Part shown: positions 16,257 to 24,844 of the stretch, piece after piece
How the letters are laid out: each line of letters begins with the position of its first letter
Numbering within the stretch: the stretch's first letter is position 1
NCBI GenBank assembly: GCA_016219545.1
Contig: JACRMH010000055.1
Span: 1-40,699, forward strand
Length of the DNA: 40,699 bases
Source: Chloroflexota bacterium
GTDB lineage: Bacteria > Chloroflexota > Anaerolineae > Anaerolineales > Villigracilaceae
Reading direction: 5' to 3'
Position numbers and translations under genes: made by a program
Notes under the pieces: model-generated
Seen by the model: only the letters and a program-made list of their open reading frames with translations
Databases searched by the model: none
Told to the model about the DNA's origin: nothing

Positions 16257-17108
16257 CTAATAGTTAATTCCAGTCGATAATTGGCTGGCTACATCTCCCA
16301 TCCGTGCAAAGTGAGCCGAACCGGTGGAGTTGACATATTGAATAAAGCTTTCGAGCATCATCATGCGATGACCGCGCCCGATCACCTGGGGATGCATGGT
16401 AAGGGTGAATACTCCGCTATTTTCGTGTTTGATCATGAAATCAAGATCACCCTTCCATATTTCGAGAACCTTGGATGGGGCTGATAAACCTGACCTGGGT
16501 CTTGAAAAATCGAAAGTGAAATGCGGCCAATCATCCAGCCCAAAATCCACCGGGAATTCCCAGAGATCTGTTTCCCTGCCGGGCGCCAGCGGTTCTTCTG
16601 CGCTTACCCGGTCACCCAACCGCGGATGATATGGATGATTATCATCGGCAAACAGGCTTGAATCATACTGAAAACCAAACTCCAGTAGAAGGGGAAGGGT
16701 TACGCTTGAATAATCCCAGGAGGGTGAGCGGTAGCCAATAGGAGGCGTCCCGATGAACTTCTCCAATATTTTCTGTCCTTTTTCCAAACTTCTTCGTTCA
16801 TCATCAGGGGACTGCGTACTGACATCTTCATGAGCATACCCATGGTTGGCTATTTCGTGCCCATCGTCCAATATCTTTTCAATGCACAGAGGAAAGGACT
16901 CGGCGGAATGACCGGGCACAAAGAATGTGCTCCTGATTTGATAGCTGCGCAATAGGTCGAGGATCCGGGGTACACCCACACGGGCGCCATATTCACCCCG
17001 TGAAAGACGCGCAGGAGTAGCTGGAATGTCGCTACTTAACCAAACACATAAGGCATCAAAATCAAAAGTCAAGCAAACAGCAAAGGACATATTCGTATCC
17101 CGGGTCAT
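16257..17108 (-). CDS. Polysaccharide-deacetylase-fold hydrolase (NodB domain)
   Basis: About 283 residues. NodB-type catalytic residues are readable: the Asp in CLTFDFDA, the metal histidines in ANHGYAHEDV, the Arg in GYRSPSWDYS and the late His in LTMHPQVIGRG. The lack of a signal peptide and the FDFDA opening place it near the cytosolic peptidoglycan-deacetylase-like/PuuE branch, whose members include C-N hydrolases acting on small molecules. The start is uncertain: ATG 17108, ATG 17090 and GTG 17135 are all in frame and none has a good ribosome site. It sits between two amidohydrolase genes, 19 bases from the next, so a role on the same small substrate is more likely than cell-wall work. 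Confidence 0.85.
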   Translation of the reverse strand: MTRDTNMSFAVCLTFDFDALCVWLSSDIPATPARLSRGEYGARVGVPRILDLLRSYQIRSTFFVPGHSAESFPLCIEKILDDGHEIANHGYAHEDVSTQSPDDERRSLEKGQKILEKFIGTPPIGYRSPSWDYSSVTLPLLLEFGFQYDSSLFADDNHPYHPRLGDRVSAEEPLAPGRETDLWEFPVDFGLDDWPHFTFDFSRPRSGLSAPSKVLEIWKGDLDFMIKHENSGVFTLTMHPQVIGRGHRMMMLESFIQYVNSTGSAHFARMGDVASQLSTGINY

Positions 17109-17205
17109 ACAAATAACCAGTATGCAACCCTGCACTAATGCGGTGATGTTCAGTGAAGACTGGAAGGGAAAACTTGTTCATGATTGGGTTTGATGGAATT
17201 CATAC

Positions 17206-18819
17206 TCAGACCGTAGATTCAAAAACCACCCGGCCGTTTACGACCGTCATCACAACTTTAGCATCAGGGATCTCCATTGGATCGATCTCGAAAATATTTT
17301 TATTCAGGAGGATGAAATCAGCCCATTTCCCCGGACTGATCGAACCCTGTATGGATCCTTTGCCTGCTGCAATGGCAGCACCCATTGTGTAACCATGGAT
17401 CGATTCAGCCACACTCAGCCTTTCCTCCGGGTACCATCCCTTTTCAGGTTCCCTTTGACCGTCACAACGGGTCACCGCAGCATAAATTCCCATCATCGGG
17501 TTTAGATCTGCAAAAGGAGCATCCGATCCAAACGCCAACTGCACATGGTGATCCAACATGGAGCGGAAAGCATATGCGTATCGCGCCCGGGCTCCCCAGA
17601 CGCGGTTAGCCGTTTTCCAATCCGTCAGAATATGCACAGGCTGCACTGAAGCGATGATATGATGCCGGCTTAGTCGCGGCAGGTCATCGGGATGGATCAA
17701 CTGGACATGCTCGATCCTGTGCGGCAATGCTGCTGCAGGAAATCGATCATGCTCCGGGATCTCACTCATGACGTCGATCACATTCCTTACAGCGCGGTCA
17801 CCAATTGCGTGAACAGACAGGGAGAAACCAACCTGCCTGGCCAGAATTCCCAACTCGTGCATGGTCTCAGGAGAAGTGACCGAAATTCCCAATTTGCCCG
17901 GATCTTTTTCAAATGGTTCCAGCATAAGGGCGGTCTTGCCGCCCATGGAACCATCTGCGAAGACCTTTACCTGACCCAGCCACAAATGCTCATTGCCGAA
18001 ACCCGGGCCGATACCAAGCTGGACTGCCTCATTTAAAAATTCAGCTGCGATATTCATGTGAATGCGCAAATTTAATTCACCCTGCTGGTAAAGATCATTG
18101 AACAAACGCAAACTTTGAGGACCCTCCCGTTGTAATCTGATATCGTGAATGCTGGTTAAACCAAGTTCATTGGCTTCAGTCATGGCATCCTTCAGCCAGT
18201 TCTGAAGCGTCTGGTGGTCATACCCCGGGATATGTTTTTCAACCAATTCAATGGCGGCCCACTCATGCAACACACCGGTCAACAACCCTGTTTCATCGCG
18301 TCCAAATTTTCCGCCAGCCGGATCCGGGGTCTCGTGGGTGATACCAGCCAGTTTCAAAGCCGCCGAGTTGACCCAGACAGTATGCAGGTCTGCCCTATGG
18401 AGGATCAACGGAATATCAGATGAAATACCATCCAAGAGGCGCAGGGAGGGTTTTTCCGCCCAATGGGTTTCGTCCCATCCCCAGCCATGCAGCCATTGGT
18501 ACTCCCCTCTTAATTGCACTGCCTTTTGAATCCGCTGCTGCATTTCATGAATAGTATTGACACCATACAAATCAATTTGGTTGTTATGCTGTCTAAGTAC
18601 ATACCATAAGAAATGTACATGTGCATCGATTAGCCCAGGCAAAACCAGCCTGCCATTGGCATTGATGATCTTTGTATCCGGGCCGGCAAGTTTTTTCAAC
18701 TCATCGAAAGTGCCAACGGCCATGATCCGCCCATGATCACAAGCAACTGCTTCAGCCCAGGGCAAAGATGAATCGACAGTGAAAATTCTACCGTTTCGCA
18801 AGATCATATCTGCATTCAT
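17206..18819 (-). CDS. YtcJ-like metal-dependent amidohydrolase (second copy)
   Basis: 537 residues with the same composite amidohydrolase plan as the gene at 14633. It has LIDAHVHFLW, the Lys in GQVKVFADGS, VHAIGDRAVR, HRIEHVQLI and FGSDAPFADLNP. AGGAGG sits six bases before ATG 18819. The two paralogues share the overall architecture but differ in most of the substrate-facing text, so they may act on different compounds or successive bonds. The gene lies 36 bases after livF, strongly suggesting cotranscription with the transporter and hydrolysis of the imported ligand in the cytoplasm. Confidence 0.92.
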   Translation of the reverse strand: MNADMILRNGRIFTVDSSLPWAEAVACDHGRIMAVGTFDELKKLAGPDTKIINANGRLVLPGLIDAHVHFLWYVLRQHNNQIDLYGVNTIHEMQQRIQKAVQLRGEYQWLHGWGWDETHWAEKPSLRLLDGISSDIPLILHRADLHTVWVNSAALKLAGITHETPDPAGGKFGRDETGLLTGVLHEWAAIELVEKHIPGYDHQTLQNWLKDAMTEANELGLTSIHDIRLQREGPQSLRLFNDLYQQGELNLRIHMNIAAEFLNEAVQLGIGPGFGNEHLWLGQVKVFADGSMGGKTALMLEPFEKDPGKLGISVTSPETMHELGILARQVGFSLSVHAIGDRAVRNVIDVMSEIPEHDRFPAAALPHRIEHVQLIHPDDLPRLSRHHIIASVQPVHILTDWKTANRVWGARARYAYAFRSMLDHHVQLAFGSDAPFADLNPMMGIYAAVTRCDGQREPEKGWYPEERLSVAESIHGYTMGAAIAAGKGSIQGSISPGKWADFILLNKNIFEIDPMEIPDAKVVMTVVNGRVVFESTV

Positions 18820-18855
18820 TTCGACCTCCTGAAATTCAATATATGGAATTTTGTT

Positions 18856-19554
18856 TCACAACCATAAAGCTTTTTTGAAATCAGCGAATTGATCGCGTGG
18901 TCCATCCAGCCGGTTGCGTCCCAGTTCCAGTACATACACATGATCTGCGATATTAATGGCTTGACGTATGTTCTGGTCTACGAGCAGGATGGTAACGCCT
19001 TCCTCTTTTAATTGAACGAGTAAATCATATATTTCCTTTTCAAGACGGATCGCCAGACCGGCAGTGGGTTCATCGATCAGGATTAGTTTCGGATTTACCA
19101 TTAAGATACGCCCGATCTCTACCATGCGCTGGGTTCCCCCGGAAAGTTCGCCGGCCGGAGAACGCCGCCGATCCCGTAGGACTGGAAAACGCAGGTAATT
19201 GGCTGCAATGCCTTCCTGGATGCGCGCTTTGTCGCCACGAAATGACCACGCTCCCATTTCCAGGTTCTCCTCGACCGTCATTTGGGGGAAAACACTCTGC
19301 CGCTGGGGGATATACGATAATCCCATATGAATCAGTTGATGCGAGGGAACACCAATAATATCCTTCCCATCAAGAGCGATCACGCCCTGCTGCGGTTTAA
19401 CGAATCCAAAAATAGTCTTCAGCAACGTGGATTTCCCAACTCCGTTGGATCCCAACACGGCAGTGATCTGCCCCTTGCGCGCTTGAAGGGAAACGCCCTG
19501 CAGGATGTTCAAGTCCTGATAATATCCAACGTGTAGATCCTGGATCTTAAGCAT
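18856..19554 (-). CDS. livF: Branched-chain amino acid/amide-type ABC transporter ATPase LivF
   Basis: 232 residues with Walker A (GSNGVGKST), the signature LSGGTQRM, Walker B (LILIDEPTAGL) and the compact length usual for LivF. GGAGG precedes ATG 19554, which overlaps the livG stop by eight bases. LivF works with LivG as the ATP-hydrolysing pair that drives import through LivH/LivM. The H-loop region has LLVDQN in place of the more common LLVEQN, a conservative change. The named family covers amino acid, urea and amide uptake, so the ligand is not fixed by this protein. Confidence 0.94.
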   Translation of the reverse strand: MLKIQDLHVGYYQDLNILQGVSLQARKGQITAVLGSNGVGKSTLLKTIFGFVKPQQGVIALDGKDIIGVPSHQLIHMGLSYIPQRQSVFPQMTVEENLEMGAWSFRGDKARIQEGIAANYLRFPVLRDRRRSPAGELSGGTQRMVEIGRILMVNPKLILIDEPTAGLAIRLEKEIYDLLVQLKEEGVTILLVDQNIRQAINIADHVYVLELGRNRLDGPRDQFADFKKALWL

Positions 19555-20275
19555 CCTCTACCTCCTCTCCGAGATAGGCTTGGATGACCTTTTCATCGTA
19601 TTTGACCACCTGAGGATCTCCATCGGCGATAATATCGCCATAATTGAGTACGACCAAACGGTGGCTGAGTGTGAAAATGGAATTCATGTCATGGCTGATG
19701 ATCAGGAAAGCCTTGCCCTGTCCATAAAGAACCTTGATATATTCAAAAATGGATTCCATTAATTTTGGATGCACCCCAGCAAAAGGTTCATCCAGCAGCA
19801 GAAGCTGGGTATCGGTCATCATCAATTGTCCCAACTCGAGCAGCTTCTGCTGTCCGCCGGAAAGACTGCGGGCATAATCATCGCGCAAATGATCCATGGT
19901 CAGAAAATCCAGCACTTCCCGACCGCGAGCTTCCCAGGTCTTGCGACCTTTTTCGGGATAAAGCGCTAAAGCCGGTACCAACAGGTTTTCCATCACAGTC
20001 ATTCGGCGAAAAGCACGGGTTACCTGGAATGTGCGCCCAACACCATGCTGCATCACCTGATTCGGTTTAAGGTGGTCGATTCTTTTTCCGTTGAATGTGA
20101 TCGTACCTGAATCCGGCTCATGGATGCCGCCGATGGTATTTACAAGGGTGGATTTCCCGGAGCCGTTGGGTCCGATCAAACCTATGATTTGATGTCCGCT
20201 AAAACTCAGCGATACCCCGTTCAGGGCTTGAATACCACCGAAGTGTTTCTTCAGATTTGAAATCTCAAACTCCAT
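19547..20275 (-). CDS. livG: Branched-chain amino acid/amide-type ABC transporter ATPase LivG
   Basis: 242 residues from ATG 20275 (a GTG nine bases earlier is too close to the AAGGAG site to be preferred). Walker A GPNGSGKST, signature LSGGQQKLLELG, Walker B LLLLDEPFAGVHP and the H-loop LIISHDM are all present. The HPKL motif after the D-loop is typical of LivG. The gene overlaps livM by 11 bases and livF by eight, a classic translationally coupled transporter cluster. Confidence 0.94.
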   Translation of the reverse strand: MEFEISNLKKHFGGIQALNGVSLSFSGHQIIGLIGPNGSGKSTLVNTIGGIHEPDSGTITFNGKRIDHLKPNQVMQHGVGRTFQVTRAFRRMTVMENLLVPALALYPEKGRKTWEARGREVLDFLTMDHLRDDYARSLSGGQQKLLELGQLMMTDTQLLLLDEPFAGVHPKLMESIFEYIKVLYGQGKAFLIISHDMNSIFTLSHRLVVLNYGDIIADGDPQVVKYDEKVIQAYLGEEVEDA

Positions 20276-21266
20276 GGGAATCACTCTCCTTTTTTCGTTT
20301 CTCCGCCCGCGGCCCCAGTCCGAACAAACGCTCTAAAAGAGGGGCAATCAATCCATTCCGGGCGAAGCGCAGTGTGATAACCAGCAGCGCTCCAAAGATC
20401 ACAAGCCGCCAGGCATCAAAATCACGCAATACCTCCAGGCTGACTTGTATGATGATTCCGCCGATGGCTGCAGCGACAAGGCTTTCCACTCCGCCGATGA
20501 TCGCCATGGCAATGACCAGTCCCATTTGGGGCAGGACAAAAGTATTGGGGGTCAGGATGCCGATATAATGTGCAAAGAAGCCGCCTGCCAGTCCGGCGAT
20601 CATACTGGTGATGACAAATGCCATTAATTTATAACGTACTACATCCACACCCCTCGCAGATGCAGCTTCTTCATCCTCTCGGATGGCCCTCAGAAATAAC
20701 CCCACACGGGAATTAACCAGCCAGTACATGAAAAGTAAACTGAACACAAGGAGGGCCAACATTGTAAAGTAATAAGGGAGCTTGGATGTGGTTGCGCCAA
20801 ACAGCATTTCCAGATGCAATCCCTGATCCCCGCGTGTAATGCCATATTCCCCGCGGATCAATATTCGAAGAATTTCCGAAAAGGCTATGGTGAACAATGC
20901 CAGATAGGAGGCTTTGAACCGCAGGCACAAAACACCGATCGCCAGTCCTGTCAATCCGGCTACAAGAGTTCCCGCGGGTATGCCTAGCAACGGAGGAAGT
21001 CCAAAATATTTTCCAAGCAATCCTGAGGTGTAACCGCCAATTGCCATGAACGCCATGTGCCCGAAGGAAAATTGACCGGCAACCCCGGCCAGTAGGGACC
21101 AGCTGGAAGCCAGGATCGCATAAAAATAGGCAATGATCAGCACGTGAAGCCAATAGAGAGAAACCTTTTCCAAATAAAAGGGGATTGCGATGGCGACCAC
21201 TAGGGTGATCGAAATCACCAGCCATTCGATACGAACGCGGGGAGCTCGCGCAAAAGTCGGTGTCAT
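20265..21266 (-). CDS. livM: ABC transporter permease LivM
   Basis: 333 residues with about ten hydrophobic segments. It has the LivM/LivH-family signature GQFSFGHMAFMAIGGYTSGLL and the cytoplasmic coupling segment with AIREDEEAASARGVDVVRYK that contacts the ATPases. It forms the translocation path with LivH in the cytoplasmic membrane. Its start overlaps the livH stop by four bases (ATGA). The C-terminus ends in a charged tail (RAEKRKKE) that overlaps livG. Confidence 0.93.
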   Translation of the reverse strand: MTPTFARAPRVRIEWLVISITLVVAIAIPFYLEKVSLYWLHVLIIAYFYAILASSWSLLAGVAGQFSFGHMAFMAIGGYTSGLLGKYFGLPPLLGIPAGTLVAGLTGLAIGVLCLRFKASYLALFTIAFSEILRILIRGEYGITRGDQGLHLEMLFGATTSKLPYYFTMLALLVFSLLFMYWLVNSRVGLFLRAIREDEEAASARGVDVVRYKLMAFVITSMIAGLAGGFFAHYIGILTPNTFVLPQMGLVIAMAIIGGVESLVAAAIGGIIIQVSLEVLRDFDAWRLVIFGALLVITLRFARNGLIAPLLERLFGLGPRAEKRKKESDSHGV

Positions 21267-22156
21267 GTTTCTTTTCTCCCAAATAAACCTCTGGGTCTAA
21301 AGAGCAGGACGATCGCAAAAATAACCAGCCCGTAGACCATTTTATAATTGAGCGCCCGCGTTGGGTCGGGAAAATATCCGGTTCCAAGACTCTCAACCAG
21401 CCCTATCAAGATCGCCCCCAGAATGCTTCCAGGTATTGAACCCATTCCGCCCAGAACAATGATGATATACGAGCGTATGGAAGGCGTGGCGCCAATATCC
21501 GGAGTGACCGAAAAGATGGGTGCCAGAAGGGCACCCGCTATGGCAGCCAAACCGGCGCCAACAGCAAAGGCAATGGTGTTGATAGCCAGAGGATTGATGC
21601 CCACAATACTGGCTGCATCCTTGTCCTGGCTGACAGCCCTCAGGGCCTTGCCGATCCAGGTTTTGTTGATGATCAATAACAACAATCCAAGCAGGATGAG
21701 CGAACATACACCGGCGATGAGACGCTCGGCGCTAATATTGACCGTTCCCAGCTGGACCGTCCCGGCTAAGAAAGAAGCCGGGCGGCGGGGAATAGGTCCC
21801 GCAATTGCCAAGGAGAGGTTCATCAAAAAGAGGGACAAACCGACCGTGACCAGGACAGCATACTCGGAGGGACGTTCAATCTGTCCCTTGTGAATCGGGC
21901 GTAGAAAGATAAGTTCGAATACAAGGCCGATAGCCCCTACGATCAGCCCTGAAATGAATACAGCCAACAAAGGGTGGAGTCCCGTAAAAGTGCTAAGCAG
22001 GAAATAAGAAGCGTAGCCACCCAGCATGTAGAATTCACCATGGGCGAAATTAACAACTTTCAGGATCGAAAAAATCAGAGTTAGTCCCAGCGCCATCAAT
22101 GCGTAAATAACCCCCATGACCAGCCCGGTTGCGCACAAGGAGAGAAAATACTGCAT
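21263..22156 (-). CDS. livH: ABC transporter permease LivH
   Basis: 297 residues from ATG 22156, which has GGAG seven bases upstream; an in-frame TTG at 22177 is less likely. It has eight or so transmembrane segments and the signature VNFAHGEFYMLGGY near the N-terminus. The coupling segment GKALRAVSQDKDAASIVGI is in the middle, and GGMGSIPGSILGAILIGL lies near the end. It pairs with LivM. The 76-base gap from livK contains a perfect 15-bp hairpin that may set the ratio of binding protein to permease message. Confidence 0.93.
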   Translation of the reverse strand: MQYFLSLCATGLVMGVIYALMALGLTLIFSILKVVNFAHGEFYMLGGYASYFLLSTFTGLHPLLAVFISGLIVGAIGLVFELIFLRPIHKGQIERPSEYAVLVTVGLSLFLMNLSLAIAGPIPRRPASFLAGTVQLGTVNISAERLIAGVCSLILLGLLLLIINKTWIGKALRAVSQDKDAASIVGINPLAINTIAFAVGAGLAAIAGALLAPIFSVTPDIGATPSIRSYIIIVLGGMGSIPGSILGAILIGLVESLGTGYFPDPTRALNYKMVYGLVIFAIVLLFRPRGLFGRKET

Positions 22157-22183
22157 GGTGTGTCTCCAGGGATACAAAGGTTG

Positions 22184-22217
22184 CGGGTCTTCCCGCTCGC
22201 TTGAGCGGGAAGACCCG
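22184..22217 (-). promoter_or_regulatory. Perfect 15-bp hairpin between livK and livH
   Basis: CGGGTCTTCCCGCTC (22184-22198) pairs without mismatch with GAGCGGGAAGACCCG (22203-22217) across a 4-base loop. No U-tract follows on the minus strand, so it is more likely an RNA-stabilising or partial-termination element protecting the livK message than a full terminator. Confidence 0.7.
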
Positions 22218-22232
22218 TTGTTTCATGTTGAT

Positions 22233-23498
22233 CTATTTCGGTCCCGTATACAGAGGTCCGGTTGAAACTTCCCGTGGGAAGACGACAACAGATTCTTCGA
22301 AGGGTTGATTTATCTCCGTGTACTGCATGATATAAACGCTTGGGGTTGGGAACTGGTGCCACATCCATTTCGGTACATCGCCAGAAATGGGATTCTTGGA
22401 TCCGTATTCGAACCATATCTTGCCCAGGACGCCATCGTATTGAATGGATTCCAGTGCGGCGATAATGGCTGCTGGTTCGGTTGAGCCGGCAGCGCGAATG
22501 GCCTCAACCATCAAATATACGGAGTCGTAGGCTTCCATGGCGTGTGCCCCGGGTCGTACTTCATAGAGCTTCTCAAAGTTATCGAGGAACGCCCGTGTCT
22601 TGTCATTATAAAGAGATGGAGGAAGTCCCACATAGGTGAATAGGGCATATTGTCCGCAATCTCCCACATTTTCCCAGTATTCAGGAAGTTGGGCATCTGC
22701 GGCATAAAGGGCGGTTTTGGCTGTCGGTGCCAAGCCAAGATCGCAAGCCTGGCGAACCATACGATAGGTACCCATTCCGGTGACGCCACTTACGAGCACA
22801 TCCGGGGGATTCTGCATAATACGCTGCAGGGTGGGTGTAAAGTCTTCAGTCGCCGGGTCAGCAAAAATTGTTTCCACATCGGTAATGCCATACCCCGCAA
22901 GTTGCTTGGTAATGGACTCTGCGGATGAATGGCCGTAATCGGTATCTTCCTGGATGAAGACAAATTTTTTCCAGCCGGTGGCGGCATAGTATTTTGAGGC
23001 AATGCTTGAATAGTAATCAATGGAAGGGGAGATGCGGAAGATTTCAGGATATCCACTTCCGGTGACATCATCTGACCAGGGTTCTGAAAACACGACCGGG
23101 ATGCCATACTTATGAGCGACTTCCATCTCTGTTAAGGCCACTCCGCTGTGGTATTCGCCGATCAGCCCCACTACCTTGTTTTGGGTGATCAAACGCTCGG
23201 TGACGGCAGTGCCCCGTTCAGGCAAGCCTTCCGTATCCCCAAAAATCAACTCTACATTCTTACCTAATACTCCCCCGTTCAAATTAATTTCATCAACTGC
23301 CATTTTGGCAGCCTGTTGCATTTCTATACCGGAACGATAGGCCCCAGGAGCAGACAATGGACCAAATCCTCCAATTCGGATGACATCTGCCTCAGCGACT
23401 TGTGTTGGTTCTACAGCTGGAGGCTTGGGCTGACACGCTGCCAGGACCATCGCAAGGATGGCGAGCATGGGGAAAACAAAGCGTAATTTACGTAACAT
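22233..23498 (-). CDS. livK: Liv-type substrate-binding lipoprotein
   Basis: 421 residues beginning with a lipoprotein signal: charged MLRKLRF, a hydrophobic core and the lipobox LAAC (Cys about 21). In this cell type it would be anchored to the outer face of the cytoplasmic membrane. The mature part is a periplasmic-binding-protein type I fold: IRIGGFGPLSAPGAYRSGIEM, AVDEINLNGGVLGKNVELIFGDTEG, VVGLIGEYHSGVALTE and YDSVYLMVEAIRAAG. It captures the ligand for the LivHMGF importer. AAGGAG precedes ATG 23498. The ligand class (amino acid, amide or other) cannot be read directly; adjacent amidohydrolases suggest an amide-like compound. Confidence 0.92.
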   Translation of the reverse strand: MLRKLRFVFPMLAILAMVLAACQPKPPAVEPTQVAEADVIRIGGFGPLSAPGAYRSGIEMQQAAKMAVDEINLNGGVLGKNVELIFGDTEGLPERGTAVTERLITQNKVVGLIGEYHSGVALTEMEVAHKYGIPVVFSEPWSDDVTGSGYPEIFRISPSIDYYSSIASKYYAATGWKKFVFIQEDTDYGHSSAESITKQLAGYGITDVETIFADPATEDFTPTLQRIMQNPPDVLVSGVTGMGTYRMVRQACDLGLAPTAKTALYAADAQLPEYWENVGDCGQYALFTYVGLPPSLYNDKTRAFLDNFEKLYEVRPGAHAMEAYDSVYLMVEAIRAAGSTEPAAIIAALESIQYDGVLGKIWFEYGSKNPISGDVPKWMWHQFPTPSVYIMQYTEINQPFEESVVVFPREVSTGPLYTGPK

Positions 23499-23873
23499 GG
23501 TATTCTCCTTTGGCTTTTGTTTTTGTCGTAGTATGTGGGATGTGAATAGGGAAATGAATATATTTTATAAATGCCCTCCTTTTGCTTTTTCGTGAATAAA
23601 CTGCCCGCCTGATGTTGAATTAGTCTGAAGCCATGCTTCAGCCCGTATGGTGTGTGAGTCGGTACCCGATCCAGATAAAATCCTCTGAGCAGAATTTGAA
23701 GCTCTTAAATTCCGGCATGCTTCCAATCCCTGCTGTGAAATACAGAAGCTGGGTACATGTCTTTTAGTGATATGGGTAGATATCGCAATCTCGGTCATGT
23801 TCAATAATGGCCCTTCAATCCTGAAGAAAGAGATGGTCTCCACGCACATAACCACTAAAATTTTTAACTTTGC

Positions 23874-23901
23874 TTGACTTTTACCGCTTACTTGCTATAA
23901 T
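23874..23901 (+). promoter_or_regulatory. Promoter of the enoyl-CoA hydratase/TetR/ligase unit
   Basis: TTGACT (23874-23879), a 16-base spacer and TATAAT (23896-23901) give a near-consensus vegetative promoter 73 bases before the GTG start of the hydratase gene. Confidence 0.75.
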
Positions 23902-23942
23902 ATTATACTGTTCGATATAATAATTATACCATGCGAAATAAT
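23902..23942. promoter_or_regulatory. Two tandem 20-bp palindromic sites, probable TetR operator
   Basis: ATTATACTGTTCGATATAAT (23902-23921) and ATTATACCATGCGAAATAAT (23923-23942) are direct repeats, 21 bases apart. They share ATTATAC at the left, CGA in the right half and ATAAT at the end, and each is an imperfect dyad (ATTAT...ATAAT). They begin directly after the -10 box, so a bound repressor would block transcription. The TetR gene of the same unit is the obvious candidate. Confidence 0.65.
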
Positions 23943-23973
23943 TATTATCCAGTAGGCATAAAGCGAGAGAATC

Positions 23974-24783
23974 GTGTCTTTGAACAAATTCAATATGAAA
24001 AATGTTCTTTATGAAAAAAAGGGATCAGTAGCCTTAATTACGTTTAATCGCCCCGATTCATTGAATGCTTTTTGTTATTCAATGTTCCAGGAATTGATCG
24101 ATTTTCTGGAAGAAGCCCAAAATGACCCTGAGGTACGAGTCTTGGTGCTGACTGGCGCTGGTAAATCTTTTTCTGCAGGGGTGGACCTGAGGGAAGTGGA
24201 TCAATTTTTGGCTACCGATATTTCCCTGTTAAATTCACGACAAATGTTGAAAAGATATTCAGAGCTTACCCGGTGTATGGTTAAACTTTCCAAGCCAATC
24301 ATCGCCGCCATCAATGGCGTTGCTGTGGGTGTAGGCGCTGAAATTTCAATTGCCAGTGATATTCGGATCGCTTCCGACCAGGCTTCATTCGCCTTCGCAG
24401 AAGTGCGCCGCGGTTTGTTTGAGACGAATGGAGTCATGCATTTCCTGCCTCGCCTGGTGGGCCGCGGCCGCGCAGCTCATTGGCTGTATACAGGTGAAAA
24501 GATCACGGCTGATGCAGCCTTGGGTGCAGGCCTGGTAACGCGGGTTGTGCCTGGTGAAAGTCTTTTAGAAACAACATTATCTCTGGCTCGGCAGATTGCT
24601 GCAAATGCCCCTATTTCTGTGCGCCTGGTCAAGAAAGTACTTCAGCGTACTGATGACTTGGACCTGGAAGCGATCATGCTGTTGGAGGAAGACGGCATGT
24701 TTGAATGCTTGACCAGTGAAGACTTGCAGGAAGGTGTGCATGCCTTCCTTGAAAAACGCACTCCGCTATATCAAGGACGTTAG
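23974..24783 (+). CDS. Enoyl-CoA hydratase/isomerase (crotonase) family protein
   Basis: 269 residues from GTG 23974, which has a weak GAGAGA upstream; ATG 23995 is an alternative with no ribosome site. The crotonase fold is clear: ITFNRPDSLNAF, the oxyanion-hole segment SFSAGVDL, INGVAVGVGAEISIASDIRIAS and FAFAEVRRGLFETNG, with Glu in the usual catalytic area. The C-terminus has the EGVHAFLEKRTPLYQG pattern. Members hydrate enoyl-CoA thioesters or isomerise related acyl-CoAs in the cytoplasm. Being cotranscribed with a regulator and an acyl-CoA ligase, it probably processes the acyl-CoA made by that ligase. Confidence 0.91.
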   Translation: MSLNKFNMKNVLYEKKGSVALITFNRPDSLNAFCYSMFQELIDFLEEAQNDPEVRVLVLTGAGKSFSAGVDLREVDQFLATDISLLNSRQMLKRYSELTRCMVKLSKPIIAAINGVAVGVGAEISIASDIRIASDQASFAFAEVRRGLFETNGVMHFLPRLVGRGRAAHWLYTGEKITADAALGAGLVTRVVPGESLLETTLSLARQIAANAPISVRLVKKVLQRTDDLDLEAIMLLEEDGMFECLTSEDLQEGVHAFLEKRTPLYQGR

Positions 24784-24844
24784 CGGTATACTTATTTTGA
24801 AAGTTTGAAGCTCAGCCAACCAGGCTGTGGAAAACATCTGAAAT

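Larger units (their letters stand above)
23499..23973. other. Divergent regulatory region between livK and the enoyl-CoA hydratase gene
   Basis: About 475 bases separate the two divergent units. The right end holds a consensus promoter and twin palindromes facing the hydratase gene. A small perfect hairpin CTGAAGC/GCTTCAG lies at 23625-23641. On the livK side only AT-rich text (TTATAAAATATATTC on the minus strand, about 60 bases before the ATG) suggests a promoter. A 96-codon minus-strand frame here has no ribosome site and no family resemblance. Confidence 0.6.

Noticed and set aside
23565..23855. Minus-strand 96-codon frame upstream of livK
   Set aside because: No ribosome site or motif, and it sits in the divergent regulatory region.
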